Assembly (NCBI RefSeq): GCF_030272615.1
Contig: NC_081409.1
Span: 244,861,502-244,925,501 of the forward strand
Reading direction: 5' to 3'
Length of the DNA: 64,000 nucleotides
From: Cryptomeria japonica
Lineage: Eukaryota; Streptophyta; Pinopsida; Cupressales; Cupressaceae
Shown here in pieces: positions 1 to 11,812 of this stretch. A program made the position numbers and the translations under genes. Position 1 is the first letter of the stretch. Each line of letters starts with the position of its first letter. The notes below the pieces were generated by a model. It saw only the letters and a program-made list of their open reading frames with translations. It was not told where the DNA came from and made no database searches.

Positions 1-1894
1 GGAAACTATACTCAAGCATTCAAGCATTCAAGCATTCCTTCAAGCAATTGATCATTCTAAGTCTCCATTCAAGGCTAAGTGTTGCATTCAAGACAAGGAT
101 TCAACCATTGAAGAGGAGATCACATACTACATGCTACATACAACATACAACAATACAACAAACAATAACATCTATACCTTCGCACATAAGGATACAAACA
201 TCCTTACAACAAGGTATTAGTACTTGTTTTACATTATATACATTGACATTTACAACAATTTCTCATTTCTTGGTTAATTCCAAAACTGGGGTTTGACCTA
301 AGGGCAAACCCCTAATCCCTAACCCCCCAATCGTCTTCACTTTTCTGTGTGTAGGTTGCAGGTACGCGGCTGAAATTGAAGATCTGGAATCCTTGTGCAG
401 AGACAAACAGATCCCCCTTCGTTTCGCGGATTTTTCGGAGGACCATGTGCACGCCGGGCGCCATCGTCCCGTCAACTTTTGCTCAAATTTGCAGGACAGC
501 GCCGTATCGACATTTTACTGCTAATTCCAGGTCTGCAGCTTCATATCATATCCCTAACTCAGTTTATAAGCAGATCTTTCTCACTTTCTATGCATTCCTA
601 GCTGAATCACTCTATCCACATTCTTTACAAAAGAGGGTATCCTTGCTATCACAACCCTTGAAACACATTTAGCATCCAATCTTGCATTGTGTGGGATTGG
701 ATCTTGTGGGTTTCAACCCCTCTTTTGAATGTAAAGTCTCTCCCCTAAGTGAAAACCATCAACCCTAGTGAATCTCCCTTCTCTCTCTTTGGAGTTGGAA
801 GAGGGGAGAGCAACTAGGGTTCGATCGCGATTTTCTGCTTTACACTACCCTCTAATCATAGCTGACCTCTTTTACACCTCTCAATCTTATCCTTCCATTT
901 CTTATAGTGTCTTCTATATAAGGAGATGCTTCCTTCATTATCAAACCCTCACTATGCATTCAGCCCCGACTACACTTTCAAACTTGCATATGCAATCAAG
1001 CCTACTTGCAACCACATTTTCGTTCTTTGTTGAGCTCTTGTGCACATATAAAACTTGAGAGAAAATATATCAAGCAAGATCAATGGAGATCCAAACCCTA
1101 TTGGACATGTGATGGTATAATCTTTGTGATTTCATTTGATTTGCATTGTCTTAGGTAATCTTCACATGTTATGGTGGATCTTTGTTGTTGTTAGACTAGG
1201 TTTTGTGGTTGAATTCATTTAGTCTTTCAATATTGTTGTTGTATCCATTTTCACCATAAACAGTACTCACTTGGGTCGTTCTCATAGGGTGATTACTTTT
1301 TCCCACTGTGACATGCCCGCTAAAAGTATTCAAATATCAAACATAGAAGCGCTTCAAGGGTCGGGATTTCTGATTGTCCAAATGGACAAGAGCACACTCT
1401 CCTACCTTTTAGACAACTTCTCAAGCTTAGAAAGCAAGATTTTCATTTACCATTAGCAAATCAAGTATGCCTAGAAAAAATTAAGAAGACACAAAGTGTG
1501 GTTGAGCTCTCTTAGGTAACCTGCAAAACAAATACATTAGTAATCATGTTGTTTTGATAAATTGAATCTTTGGCAAGTGTAATCTTTGACAATCGTCCTC
1601 CAAAAACCAATTAGGCTGCTAGAAAACTCACAAATAGACTAGGGTTAGCATTAGTGATATCTAAATTTAAGCATTAAAAACCCTAAAATGCAAGCTATTT
1701 TGAAAACACAGAAGCAGAAACTCATACGAGCATTCTCATCTGCTTGTACGAGTATTCTCACATACCCTTACGAGTGCACAAAGAAAATCATATGATACTA
1801 TAAAGGTACTTGTACGAGATTTAGGAGCAGGCTTGGCTAGAAACCCATTAGATTGAAGATTTGAAGATGCAAGAGGCCAAGAATTTAGATTTTT
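1..1894. other. Degenerate LTR/leader-like sequence, no gene
   Basis: I see no convincing coding region on either strand; all open frames are short and without recognisable domains. The stretch around 270-360 (a 'tggggtttgacc' block, C-rich run, then 'tgtgtgtaggt') resembles the stretch around 5685-5765, which lies inside a probable LTR, so part of this region may be LTR or leader of the same family. The rest is AT-rich and unassigned. Confidence 0.35.
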
Positions 1895-1913
1895 GGCCCC
1901 ATGGTGGGCACCA
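1895..1913 (-). other. Candidate primer-binding site (minus strand)
   Basis: On the minus strand this reads TGGTGCCCACCATGGGGCC, three bases after a sequence ending ...CATGACA. Many plant Ty3/gypsy elements have a TGGYGCCCACC(G/A)TGGGGCC block directly behind the 5' LTR, so this is a plausible primer-binding site. No gag is recognisable downstream (to the left), so the internal region is decayed or foreign. Confidence 0.4.
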
Positions 1914-1916
1914 AAA

Positions 1917-3103
1917 TGTCATGTGTGTGAAGTAGGGTACTTGTAGCTGCAACACAAACACTCAATAGATCATTACAAGCATGTTTAGCAAATTGAAATC
2001 AAACAAAAGATAAACCATGACAAAGCGACCTATTGCCTCCTAAGAGATGCGAGTGTGGATTTGCTCTCAGATCTAGATAAGCAATCCTAGTGACTTGACT
2101 ACACCTAGACGAAGGATTTAAAATGATATGATATGCAAGCTATATGAGATTGATTATGCTAGATTGATCCAAGAGGCTAATTAAGCTAATGAGATGCATG
2201 ATTAAGCTAGATGATGATGCAATTAAGCTAGAATAGAGATTGATTATGCTATATGATTCAACAATTATGCTAGAATATGATCATATTAAACTAGATCTAA
2301 GATGCAAATGCCTATAGTAACAATGCTTAAATGATATGCTAGAATGGATGTGCCTATAATAAAAATGAATGAAATGATATGGGATGGGATTTGCCTATAA
2401 TAACAATGCCTAAAATGATATTAGATGGGATCCTTTGTGCTCCAAAATGAGGGATATTTATAGGATTTCCAAGGCCAAGGGTGAGGTGGCAAGAATCAAC
2501 GATCAAGATTGAATCTGAAGATATCAAGGGTGAAATTAGTGGAGGTTGGAGAAGATGTTGGAGGGAGCGACACTTGTCATCTTTGTGGTGAGTGTCAAGG
2601 AGCCTTGCTCACAAGAGGGCAAGTGTCCAAAGGAGGAGACATGTGGCATAAGTGCCATGTGTCTCAAGGGGAGAATATTCACACCATAGGAGGTTAGGAT
2701 GTGCAAGATAGGACAGGGTTAGTTAAACCCAGGGTTAGGTTAAGGGATGGTTAAGTTAGGTGGTTAGAAGTTAGGAGGCATGTGGGTAATTTGAATTTAA
2801 AAATTCGAATAATAGGAAAAGGCTAATTAACTTTTAACAACTCATTAATTGATTAGTTTTAATTAACTAGCGAATTAGAATAAATGAAATAGATGGGGGA
2901 GGATTAATCAATTTAGATTAATTAATCAAAGGGGAATATTGAAATGAACTTATTAAATAAATCCTTGGATTTATTAATAAGTAGGTGAATGGGGCAATTT
3001 AATCAAATTGATAATGAATTCAATTAAATTGGGAAGGGGGATTAATTAAATAATTGATTATTTAATTAATTATCTTCAAACCATTTTTGAGGTGTATACA
3101 ATC
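1917..3103 (-). mobile_element. Probable LTR of a minus-strand Ty3/gypsy element
   Basis: The left edge (TGTCATG in plus, ...CATGACA in minus) abuts the candidate primer-binding site. The right edge is put near 3103, where the minus strand would start TGATTGTATACACC. The part from 2780 to 3085 is strongly AT-rich with repeated TTAATTAA-type words, like U3 regions of such elements. The right boundary is a guess and I found no target duplication. Confidence 0.35.
2309..2432. repeat. Three 41-42 bp tandem copies
   Basis: Units start at 2309, 2351 and 2392 with TGCCTATARTAA and share an AATGATAT block and a GGAT-rich end. They lie inside the probable minus-strand LTR. Confidence 0.7.
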
Positions 3104-5092
3104 ACTTATTTGCCAGACATGCATCCCTTCTCATGGTCCCTTAACATGCCGCATACGTAGGTGGTGCCTAGTGCAACTTTGTCTACCCCACCTGCTTCGC
3201 CACCACTCCAACATCCGAGTTTTCCTGGGGTCCTTTAGCCTGCTATGGTTGATAGGAGGCCTGATACTCCTATCCTATGTAAATGCAAGTTTGAGCAAGG
3301 CCCTATTTTAGAGTTCCGACAGTGCAAGTCTTCATAGGTATGTTCTTCATCTGTTCCTTTGTCTGTCTCAGTGCCTGCCAGTTTGCCTCTTTCCATTTGC
3401 ATGCTTGAGAAGGCTTTGTCTTCTCTTGAGTTTGTCACTGTCCCTCTTCCAGAGGCCGACAGTCATGTTCTTGTTTCATCTTCTCCAAGTGAGTCACTTT
3501 CTTCCTCCATGGAGGCTTGCATGTTTGGCTACTTGGAGGACATCCCGACCTTGTCTACGATCTTCACATGATCGTTGAGCCTCGCCTCCTCTGAGCCTGT
3601 AGAGGAAGACATCATTGTTGCTTTGTCTCTTTCTCTCATTGTTGGTGAGGTACCCGATGCAGCCCTTGCGATAGTCCCTCTCTGAGCTTGTCCCCTTCTC
3701 CCTATGACCTAGATTAGGAGGACGATGATCTCCTATAGTATGATCCCCTCCTAAGGGCTGATTGTTAGGAATTTTATCTTTGATCTACATCTGCTTGCAT
3801 GTGTGTGTGTGATTGTGCTCCCTTGTTCTCTTTATATGTTTGTTCCTTCCCAGAGGACCCAAGTCACTTTGTAGGTACTTGGATACGGGAGGTTGACTGT
3901 TTTTATCTATTGTGCTCTCCTGAAGGACCCGAGTTACTTCATAGGTGCTTGAATATAGGGGATTTTCTTTCGTACAAATTCCTCTATTTGTTTGCCTCTT
4001 TCTTCTATGTGTTGTATCTTTCTTTTCGACATTCAAGAACGATGCAAAGCGTTGGGGGCATTCTTTGCTTTCTTCCATGTTAACCTAAATTTTTATTTTA
4101 TCATTTTCTTCATGTGCTCTTCTTTAGATCTGAGAAATTTGTCGCTATGACAATACACCCATCTCGCAGTGATACTATATCTCTTTTTGGCACTGCTATG
4201 GGTTCTGATGCCAAATTATCAGATCCCCTTGTCCTCTTACATTGCATATTTTGATGTTGTGGATATTTATGTATCACTATATTTTGGTGGCATTCCATGA
4301 AAACATCTTGTTATGTTGACATGCTACAACTCTTCTTCTCCTTAGAATGACACGCCTTCCATGCATATCATTCTAAGGGGGGGCCATCATATCTGCATTT
4401 TATCTTTTAGCTCTTGCATCAGTTTCATTTGCCAAGTTTCTTATTCATTTTTGCCTAAGTGGGGGCCAAACCACTTGATCTTTTTCTTTTCCCAAGATTG
4501 CCTACATGGGGGCCAAACCATTCTTGATCTATATCTCTCTTGTTTGCCTTTGTAGGGTCCAATCTACTACTTACCAAATTTATCTGCCCTCTCACATGGC
4601 TATCTAGCATGTCGCTACCCATGCTGGCAAGTCTATCTTTATCTTCCCTATCGCATGGCTATCTAGTGCGTCGCTACCCATGCCGACAAAATTTATCTTT
4701 ATCTGCCCTATAATATGGTTGTCCATACCGACATATCACACCTTATCGTATGGCCATCTAGCATAACACATCTTTGTACCCATACCGACGTATCTTATAC
4801 CAATGGCAGCCACTTACATCGTATCTTTTCATAGCCAGGGGCTTTCCGCTAGAGTAAGGTTCGATTCTATTACGCTATCTTATTCACGTCTTTATCTTAT
4901 CGTCCATCACGCTAGTCTACAACTAGTGCATTTAGGATGTACCAAATAACAACATCTGTACCAAATCTTGACATCATCTTGTTGGGGGAAACCTCGTCTG
5001 ATCAACAAAAATCTGCCTCCCTATTGTGACTATTCTTTCTCTATATCTTCCTCTACTTTAGCTTCGCATACCTCGACAAAGGCATGATAGCT
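3104..5092. other. Non-coding degenerate retroelement sequence
   Basis: No gene is visible. Pyrimidine-rich stretches occupy 3300-3780. Several 'TGGGGGCCAAACCA'-type words occur near 4450 and 4508, resembling diverged copies of the purine tract that precedes the LTR at 5108. It is probably the decayed 3' internal part of a plus-strand LTR element. Confidence 0.35.
4595..4770. repeat. Diverged ~59-bp tandem repeat, about three copies
   Basis: The CATGGCTATCTAG-like core recurs at 4595, 4654 and about 4714, followed each time by a 'CGCTACCCATGC(C/T)G'-like block that degrades in the third copy. No coding sense is apparent. Confidence 0.6.
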
Positions 5093-5107
5093 AAAGTGGG
5101 GGCAAAA
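5093..5107 (+). other. Polypurine tract of a plus-strand LTR element
   Basis: AAAGTGGGGGCAAAA stands directly before a TGTAAAATAAAA start. A purine-rich AAAGTGGGGGC tract followed by TG is the usual plus-strand primer plus 3' LTR junction in plant Ty3/gypsy elements. Confidence 0.6.
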
Positions 5108-6177
5108 TGTAAAATAAAAAATATTATCCCTTGTAATCAATGTGACAAATGACATTGTTCCTCCATGTCATCGGAGGTCGTGATCTGCCATCATGTCCTT
5201 TTGTCCACTCAGACCATCCATGTCAGCTCCGATCGAAGCATTACCAACTCTGCCAACCTATCACCTTCGGGGACATAGGCGCGATGTGAAGACGTTTGTG
5301 TGGCGCGCTAGTGTCCTGTGAAACTGATAGTCCATAGGTGGCCATTTGAGCATTACGGATGCACCCACCAACATCTGGTTTCCTTCTAGAGCCTTTATCT
5401 ATCAATTTCAAAGGCATTTGAGAGGATTTTTTGGCAAGTTTGGCAATCTTCTTGCCAGTTAAGATCTTGGAGACCACTTTGGACAACATACTATCAACAC
5501 CACCATTGTCGCAACAGCTCAAGTATGCTACAACAACATTTCCAATAACCATTCATGAAAGGGGAGTTTTCTCAAACCTCTCTTTCTTACTTTCCAAATC
5601 TTCATTTCCAATCTTGTATTGCATTTTCAATTATCTTTATCATATTATCATTCACATGGCTTCTTAGGTTGTCTGTGGAGGTCAAAACACCAAAATGGGG
5701 GTCTGACTTAGGCAAGCTCCAAAACACAACCCCCAACATTTTCTCTCTTGCATGTGTGTAGGTACATCGTTGTGAGAAAGAGATCAACTTGCGGGAGGGT
5801 TCATAGTGTGGACCACGTGTATTATTCTCTCATTTGTTTTTATCTTCTAGTTTAGTCTCATGTTCCGTGTTATCGCTTTATTTCAATACCTTTTTCTCAG
5901 TTAATACATTTCATCAGCATGTCCAGAGCTTTCTGCTCTGCCTCTGCGCCCCTTTCATACAGGACGACAGTGTGCTGCGCTAGTGTCCCAGCTCCGCATG
6001 CTCGTCCCAAGGACAGAGGCTCTGTAGAGTCATCCAAAGATTCTTCTCAAGTGTTTGATGCTTCTTGCATGATTCTATTATCCCCTGGCTCATCTTAGCG
6101 CCAGTTCGCAGAGGTAATCGGAAGGACAATTTGTCCTTGAGGATCCATCATCCTTGAGGTAGCAAATTCCCTCCATT
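5108..6177 (+). mobile_element. 5' part of a 3' LTR, truncated or overrun by microsatellite
   Basis: It starts TGT right after the purine tract. About 580 bp in, a block with 'AAAATGGGGGTCTGAC' and 'TGTGTGTAGGT' resembles the block near 280-355, suggesting both belong to one LTR family. No right boundary is seen; the sequence runs into the microsatellite. Confidence 0.45.
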
Positions 6178-6395
6178 ATAATATGTATATACATATACAT
6201 ATATATGTATATACATATACATATATATGTATATACATATACATATATATGTATATACATCTATATGTATATACATATATATATGTATATATGTATACAT
6301 ATATGTATGTATGTGTATGTATATGTATATATGTATATATACATGTATGTACATATACATACACATACATACATATATGTATACATATATACATA

Positions 6396-6431
<36 letters not shown>

Positions 6432-6559
6432 TAGATATATACATATATGTATAGATATACATACATGTATATGTATACATATATACATATATAGATATAC
6501 ATACATATACATATATATATGTATACATATATACATACATACATACATACATATATATA

Positions 6560-6595
<36 letters not shown>

Positions 6596-6628
6596 TATGT
6601 ACGTATATATATATACATATATATATGT

Positions 6629-6693
<65 letters not shown>

Positions 6694-6788
6694 TATGTAC
6701 GTATATATATATACATATATATATACATGTATATATATATATGTATGTATATATATATGTACATATATATACATACATATATATATAC

Positions 6789-6837
<49 letters not shown>

Positions 6838-7327
6838 GATATATATATGTATATAGATATATATACATATATATACATACATATATATATACATGTATAT
6901 ATATATATGTATGTATATATATATGTATGTATATATACATACATATATATATACATACATATATATATATACATGTATATATATATGTATATATGTATGT
7001 ATGTATGTATATAGATAGATAGATAGATAGATATGCATATATGTGTGTGTGTGTGTGTGTCTATATATATATAGTCAAAGCAATAAAATATATGTATGCA
7101 TGCATGTATGTATGCACACATGCACATATGTATACATGTACATGTACATGTATATGTATGTGTACATGTACATACATACATGTACATGTATATGTGTGTG
7201 TGTGGGTGCGTGTACATTTATGTATGTACATGTACATGTACATATACATATACATATACATGTATATGTTTATGTATACATATGTGTGTGTGTATACATG
7301 TACATACATACATACATATATATATTT
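6178..7327. repeat. Compound TA/CATA/TGTA microsatellite
   Basis: About 1.15 kb built from TA, CATA (=TATG) and TGTA words. It opens with four exact 22-bp units (starts 6185, 6207, 6229, 6251). In 6530-6720, (ATAC)n-(AT)n-(GTAT)n blocks form large inverted repeats, and the block containing TATATGTACGTATATA is duplicated with a 98-bp offset. A GATA run (about 7011-7031), a GT run (about 7041-7060) and CATG-rich stretches follow. Long open frames in all six frames arise because the words contain no stop codons; none is a gene. Confidence 0.97.
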
Positions 7328-7763
7328 TTTTTGATTAAAAGTAACAAATTTGGTAGATTACATGTATGTCTCATTCAATACTCATGTGACTGATTGCTCA
7401 ATCCCATCATGATTAAATCAATACATATGTGATTTAACTAAACAAACTAAGTCTTTAATTAAATCCTACTACTGATGATGCAATGTAAATATGTTAGAGT
7501 ACATGATAAATATGATCTAATTAAAGTATGTCTTAACTAAACACAACATGATGTAATCTAACATAACACATAGAAAAATTGAAATGATAAGCTAACATAA
7601 GGAAATATAAATTCCTAAGAAAATACATAATGAATTCAACATAACCTATTTTTGTCAAGAATGAAATAACAACTATCTAATATCACATGCTTTAAGGAAG
7701 ACATGCCAACATACCATTCAATAATGATAAAACAAAAGAAGAGAAGGAATATAGAGAAGAGGA
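7328..7763. other. AT-rich sequence downstream of the E5 integrase remnant
   Basis: I see no gene. On the minus strand this follows the end of the E5 integrase and should hold the 3' untranslated part and perhaps its 3' LTR. The E5 LTR start seen at 17402 (minus TGTAGCATCATAAATTG) is not found here. Confidence 0.4.
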
Positions 7764-8660
7764 TTAAGCATAGTATCTACAAAGCTGCATAGCATTTATG
7801 GGTTCCTTAAGAGGCATACCTTCCATGTTTTCTATATTGTAAGCACCTAATCCATAAACATCAGTGATGATGTATGGTCCAAGCCTATTTGGACTGAACT
7901 TCCTTTTTTCCTGACAAAGCATTCGCATTGCATTGATTCTCGTAGAGCACCAAATCACCTACTGAGAAAGAACAATGAATAACTTTGCCATTATAGCTAT
8001 GTTGTAGAGTTTTTTGATAGGATTGAATATGCTCAAGAGTGTGTATGCACTGTTCATCAAGCATTTCAGTTTGTTGAAGATGTTGTTCCCTATATAAGAA
8101 TCATCATCCATTATTCCCTTAAGATAAATTCGTAGTGAAGGAATCTCTAACTCCAAAGGCATAATTGTGCCAGCACCAAAAAAAGATTATAAGGAGTTGT
8201 ACCTATAGCTATGCGAACACTTGTCTAATAGGCCCAAAGAGCATGGGTCAACCTGATTAGAATCTTAACGCCAATCCTTAACATTCTTATTTAGATTCTT
8301 ACGAAGAACTTGTTTGATAATTTGATTAGAATCCTTAGCTTGACCGTTTGATTAAGGATAATACAAGGTAGAAAATTTATTTTGGACATGGTATTTATCA
8401 AGGAATTTCTTCACATCTTGGTTCTTAAATGAGGTACCATTATCAAAAATCAAAGTGGAAGGTGTACCAAATCGAGAAATGATATTTTTTTAAAATGAAT
8501 TGATAGATTACATTAACGGTAGTGGTGCGAAGAGGAACCCCTTCTACCCACTTTGTAAAATACTTCGTGGCAGTGAGAATAAAAGTATATCCTTGTGATG
8601 AAGGAGAAATTTTTTTACCAATAAGATCCAAACCCAATAATTAAAAGGGGCAAGAAGCCA
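7764..8660 (-). pseudogene. E5 Ty3/gypsy integrase remnant
   Basis: Minus-strand pieces match Ty3/gypsy integrase in order. At 8637-8443 a core start reads GLDLIGKKISPSSQGYTFI, followed by the ATKYFTKWVEGVP block that corresponds to the first catalytic Asp region, here with Lys in place of Asp. At 8162-7959 there is a PLELEIPSLRI block typical of the C-terminal half. At 7958-7764 the C-terminal 'NRLGPYIITDVYG' fold segment ends in the QLCRYYA-type terminus. Frames are broken by stops and shifts, so this is not functional. No chromodomain follows, consistent with the Tat/Athila branch. Confidence 0.85.
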
Positions 8661-8958
8661 CTTGGGAACTAAGTTCATGAGCAGAAGTGTGAATCAAATT
8701 GTTATGTTGCTGACACTGATGACACTTTTTGATAATAACAAAGGAGTTGATTTCCATGGTGTGCCAATAGTATCCCATTCAAAGCAACCTTTGAACCAAA
8801 TATTTGCACCCCCGCAAGCACTCGAATGTGCCTCCTCAAGAGAAATGGGGATCTCGATAAAGGACATTTGAAAGAATAATGTACCGTGCAATGAGTTTAC
8901 AAATTTGAGCTTAAGTATTGTTACTTGTAGAATTTGGAATGATACTGTCAGTCAAGTA

Positions 8959-9555
8959 TTAAAAGATATGAGAGTACCACTCATCAAGACCTAAATAATA
9001 ACAACAAGCTACCTCACTAAGATCATAAGTAATAGAAAATGAGTTAAGATTATGAATGATGAATTTATAATCCACATAAGTATCATCAAGGGATATAAGG
9101 GAGGTTGCGCTCCCCATTGCATCTGCATGTCGATTATCCTTTCGAGGGATAGGATCTATGGTATAAGAAACAAACTTCTTTAGCAATGATAAGGCCAAGT
9201 TACGAAATTGTGATAGTTTATTTTGTTTTACTTGATATATTCCCCTAACTTGTCTTATAATCAACTGTGAATTACCATAGACACACAAATGTTGGACATT
9301 AAAGGATAAATCCACTTTTAAACTATCAATAAGGGTTTCATACTCAATGATATTGTTAGTACATAGGAAATTGAGGCAATAGGATAAAGGGATTGGTTTT
9401 CCAGAAGGAGGTATCAGAATAACACCAACGCCTAAACCAATTTGATACTTAGATCCTTCAAAATACAATTTGCAAGTGTTATCAAAATCCAAATGAAAAA
9501 ACAAAATCATTAGGGAATGAATCCTGATTGGGTGAAGTAAGAGGAGAGGGAGCAT
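8959..9555 (-). pseudogene. E5 archaeal-type (second) RNase H domain
   Basis: A 198-codon minus-strand frame contains the hallmarks of the extra RNase H of Tat/Ogre-type elements. These are an 'LYFEGSKYQIGLGVGVIL' first strand (usual FDGS with Asp replaced by Glu), 'CTNNIIEYETLI' (catalytic Glu), 'VYGNSQLIIRQVRG' (usual GDS, here GNS) and 'DNRHADAMG' (last Asp). Two active-site changes fit decay. Its position, downstream of the first RNase H and upstream of integrase, is the classical dual-RNase H arrangement and contrasts with E1 and E2 in this window. Confidence 0.85.
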
Positions 9556-9584
9556 CGACCAAATGGTCGGTTAAAGCTTGTCCT

Positions 9585-10659
9585 TTAATCACTTTTTGCG
9601 AAAAAAAACTTAAGGTCAAATTTGGTTAACAAAATAACCCATTTTTCCAAGCATCCTAAAAGATTGATTTTAGAAAATAAATGTTTTAAAAGATCAAATT
9701 TGATGATAACATGTGTCTCAACATTCAAAAGATAATGTCTTAACTTCTGAGTTGCAAAGACAAGAGAAAGCCATTTCTTTTCCATCACAATATATCAAAC
9801 CTCATAATTGAGTAAAGTGTGGCTTATATAATAAACCAAACATTGTTTACCATCACTATTGTGTTGTACCAATAAAGTTGTAAGAGCATGAGAAGAAGCG
9901 GCATTATAAAGAAGGAAAGGTTGACTGGGAATAGCAAGTTGTAAGATAGCAAGATTGGCCAAATAGAGTTTCAAATCTTCAAAAGCTTTTTGCAATCCAT
10001 ACTCCATCAAAAAGTAGTATCTTTCTTAAGCAACTAAGTAAAAGGGAAAGTTTGATCCACAAGTTTTGAAACAAACCTATGAATATCTTGAATTTTGCCT
10101 TGTAAATTTCATAATTGAGAGATATTTTGAGAAGGTGGCATGCTCAAAATGGCATCTATTTTCTTCTTATCCACCTTAATACCATGATGTGAAATAATCA
10201 ATACTAATAGTTTTTCATGCTATCCACAACAAAAATACATTTTTAGGGATTCAAGTGCATGTTATATTTTCGAATTCATTCAAAAATTTGGCGAAGGATC
10301 CTAACATGGTCTTGATGAGAAATAGACTTAGCTAGGATATCATCAGCATAGTCTTCCAAAATTTTATGCATATAATCATGAAATAGAAGGGTCATAGCAC
10401 GTTGATAGGTGGCATCGGTGTTTTTCAATCCAAAAGGCATCACAACCCAAAAAAATATACCCCAAGGAGTTGTAAAAATAGTTTTATATTGGGCTTGAGG
10501 ATTAATAAAAGTTTGATTTTATCTTGAAAAACCATCCATGAAAGATATCAAAACATGAATGACCATAGAAAAAACTACCATGTCAATGATTGGAAGCAGA
10601 AAATCATTCTTCAAAGAAGCCTTATTGAGATTGTGAAATTCAGAACTGCACATTCTAAT
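9585..10659 (-). pseudogene. E5 reverse transcriptase palm/thumb and first RNase H
   Basis: On the minus strand the order is an IRMCSSEFHNLNKAS block, an FMDGFSR-type block, 'TPWGIFFWVVMPFGLKNT', then YADD at 10350-10339 (usual YxDD catalytic box), then the RNase H part (10010-9585) with a 'LLYNAASSHALTTLLVQ' remnant and 'LRHYLLNVETHVI'. The TDAS-type Asp of the RNase H has become Asn. Stops and shifts are frequent. The coding sense is cut at 10659/11813 by a solo LTR. Confidence 0.85.
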
Positions 10660-11812
10660 TGTTGGAATCAATGAACATTGAGAGGGGGGTGAATCAGTGT
10701 TTCGGTATTTATAAATTTGTTAATCTGATTCTTAATCAACTGGATGGACAAATAAAAAATTGAAATGCAGAAACACAAAGCAAACAAGCACATAATCATA
10801 ACACTGATGTTTTTACATGGAAACCCGGAAAGGGAAAAACCACAGTGGAATTTGAACCTACAATATTATTATACTATGGCCAGTAGTAAAACAATATTAC
10901 ATGAGTTGAAATGTACATGCATTCAAGCACACTACCTAGAGCTCACTGCTCAATTACAAAAGGGTTACAACCCGGAGGAAGGATCACTACCTTACAAGCT
11001 AATAGAAAATGATTACAATGAGTAATGAACTAAATAAAAATCATCCAACCATGCCAAATAACAACTCCAATTATGCACAAAGTGATCCGTTGCACTGTTC
11101 TGATAACCTACTTTATTTTTCCTTATTACAGATTATCGGATCAACAAAACTCAAGGTGTGCATGTGAAACTGCACTTAGTCGCTCCCAAAATCATGTCAC
11201 ACACCATTGTGTAAATGTATTAACCAATTTGATCTTATATATCCACACTAGCAAATTTGATCTCTCACAAGTCGGCTTAACAAAATATCAAAAGATGAAA
11301 CGTGTAGCTTCAAGTCGGCCCATATCTTTACAAAACAATATTCTGGATCCAAAATATATGATCACATGCTTCCCATAAGTCAATTCAATTACCTTGAACT
11401 TACCAACAACCACCAAAATCACCTCAAGAAATCTGGTCCACACGATACATCACCAATAATGAAGATTCTTGTTTTAATGCCCTACTAGATATTGGACCTT
11501 CTAACATGTTGAAGAATCAACAACAGAGGATAATATTGCATAATAATCTATTTCTCATACTCAATCAGCTTAACTCCAAAAACACATCACTAGAAATGAG
11601 AATTGTTCACCAAAACTATACATAGAGTATCACTGACATACTTATACCAAAATTTAATCAAAACATCCTTAGGACATCCAGATAACCAAAATTCCATACC
11701 AGATAAGATCAATAGACCGAGTTTCCATAAATGACAACTCCTAAGCAATATCATGCATCAGACATCACCAATCTTCACCGGAGCATCACCGAAATAGTGT
11801 CTTATGCCAACA
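10660..11812 (-). mobile_element. Solo LTR (copia-like) inside E5 reverse transcriptase
   Basis: A 1,153-bp insertion with ends TGTTGG...CCAACA and a perfect 5-bp target duplication CTAAT (10655-10659 and 11813-11817). It splits the E5 reverse transcriptase between the 'VIAKPANKI' and 'IRMCSSEFHN' blocks. No internal region is present, so it is best read as a solo LTR left by recombination. The minus strand carries a CCACTGTGGTTTTTCC block (about 10834-10850) shared with the LTR at 13276-14483, which sets the orientation. Confidence 0.8.

Noticed and set aside
6148-7393. Very long open frames (up to about 318 codons) on both strands, rich in Tyr, Ile, Met and His
   Set aside because: They are translations of a TA/CATA/TGTA microsatellite, which contains no stop words in most frames; there is no domain, start context or codon bias.
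10765-11378. Plus-strand open frames of 86 and 101 codons
   Set aside because: They lie entirely within a solo LTR with target duplications, on the antisense strand, and show no domains.
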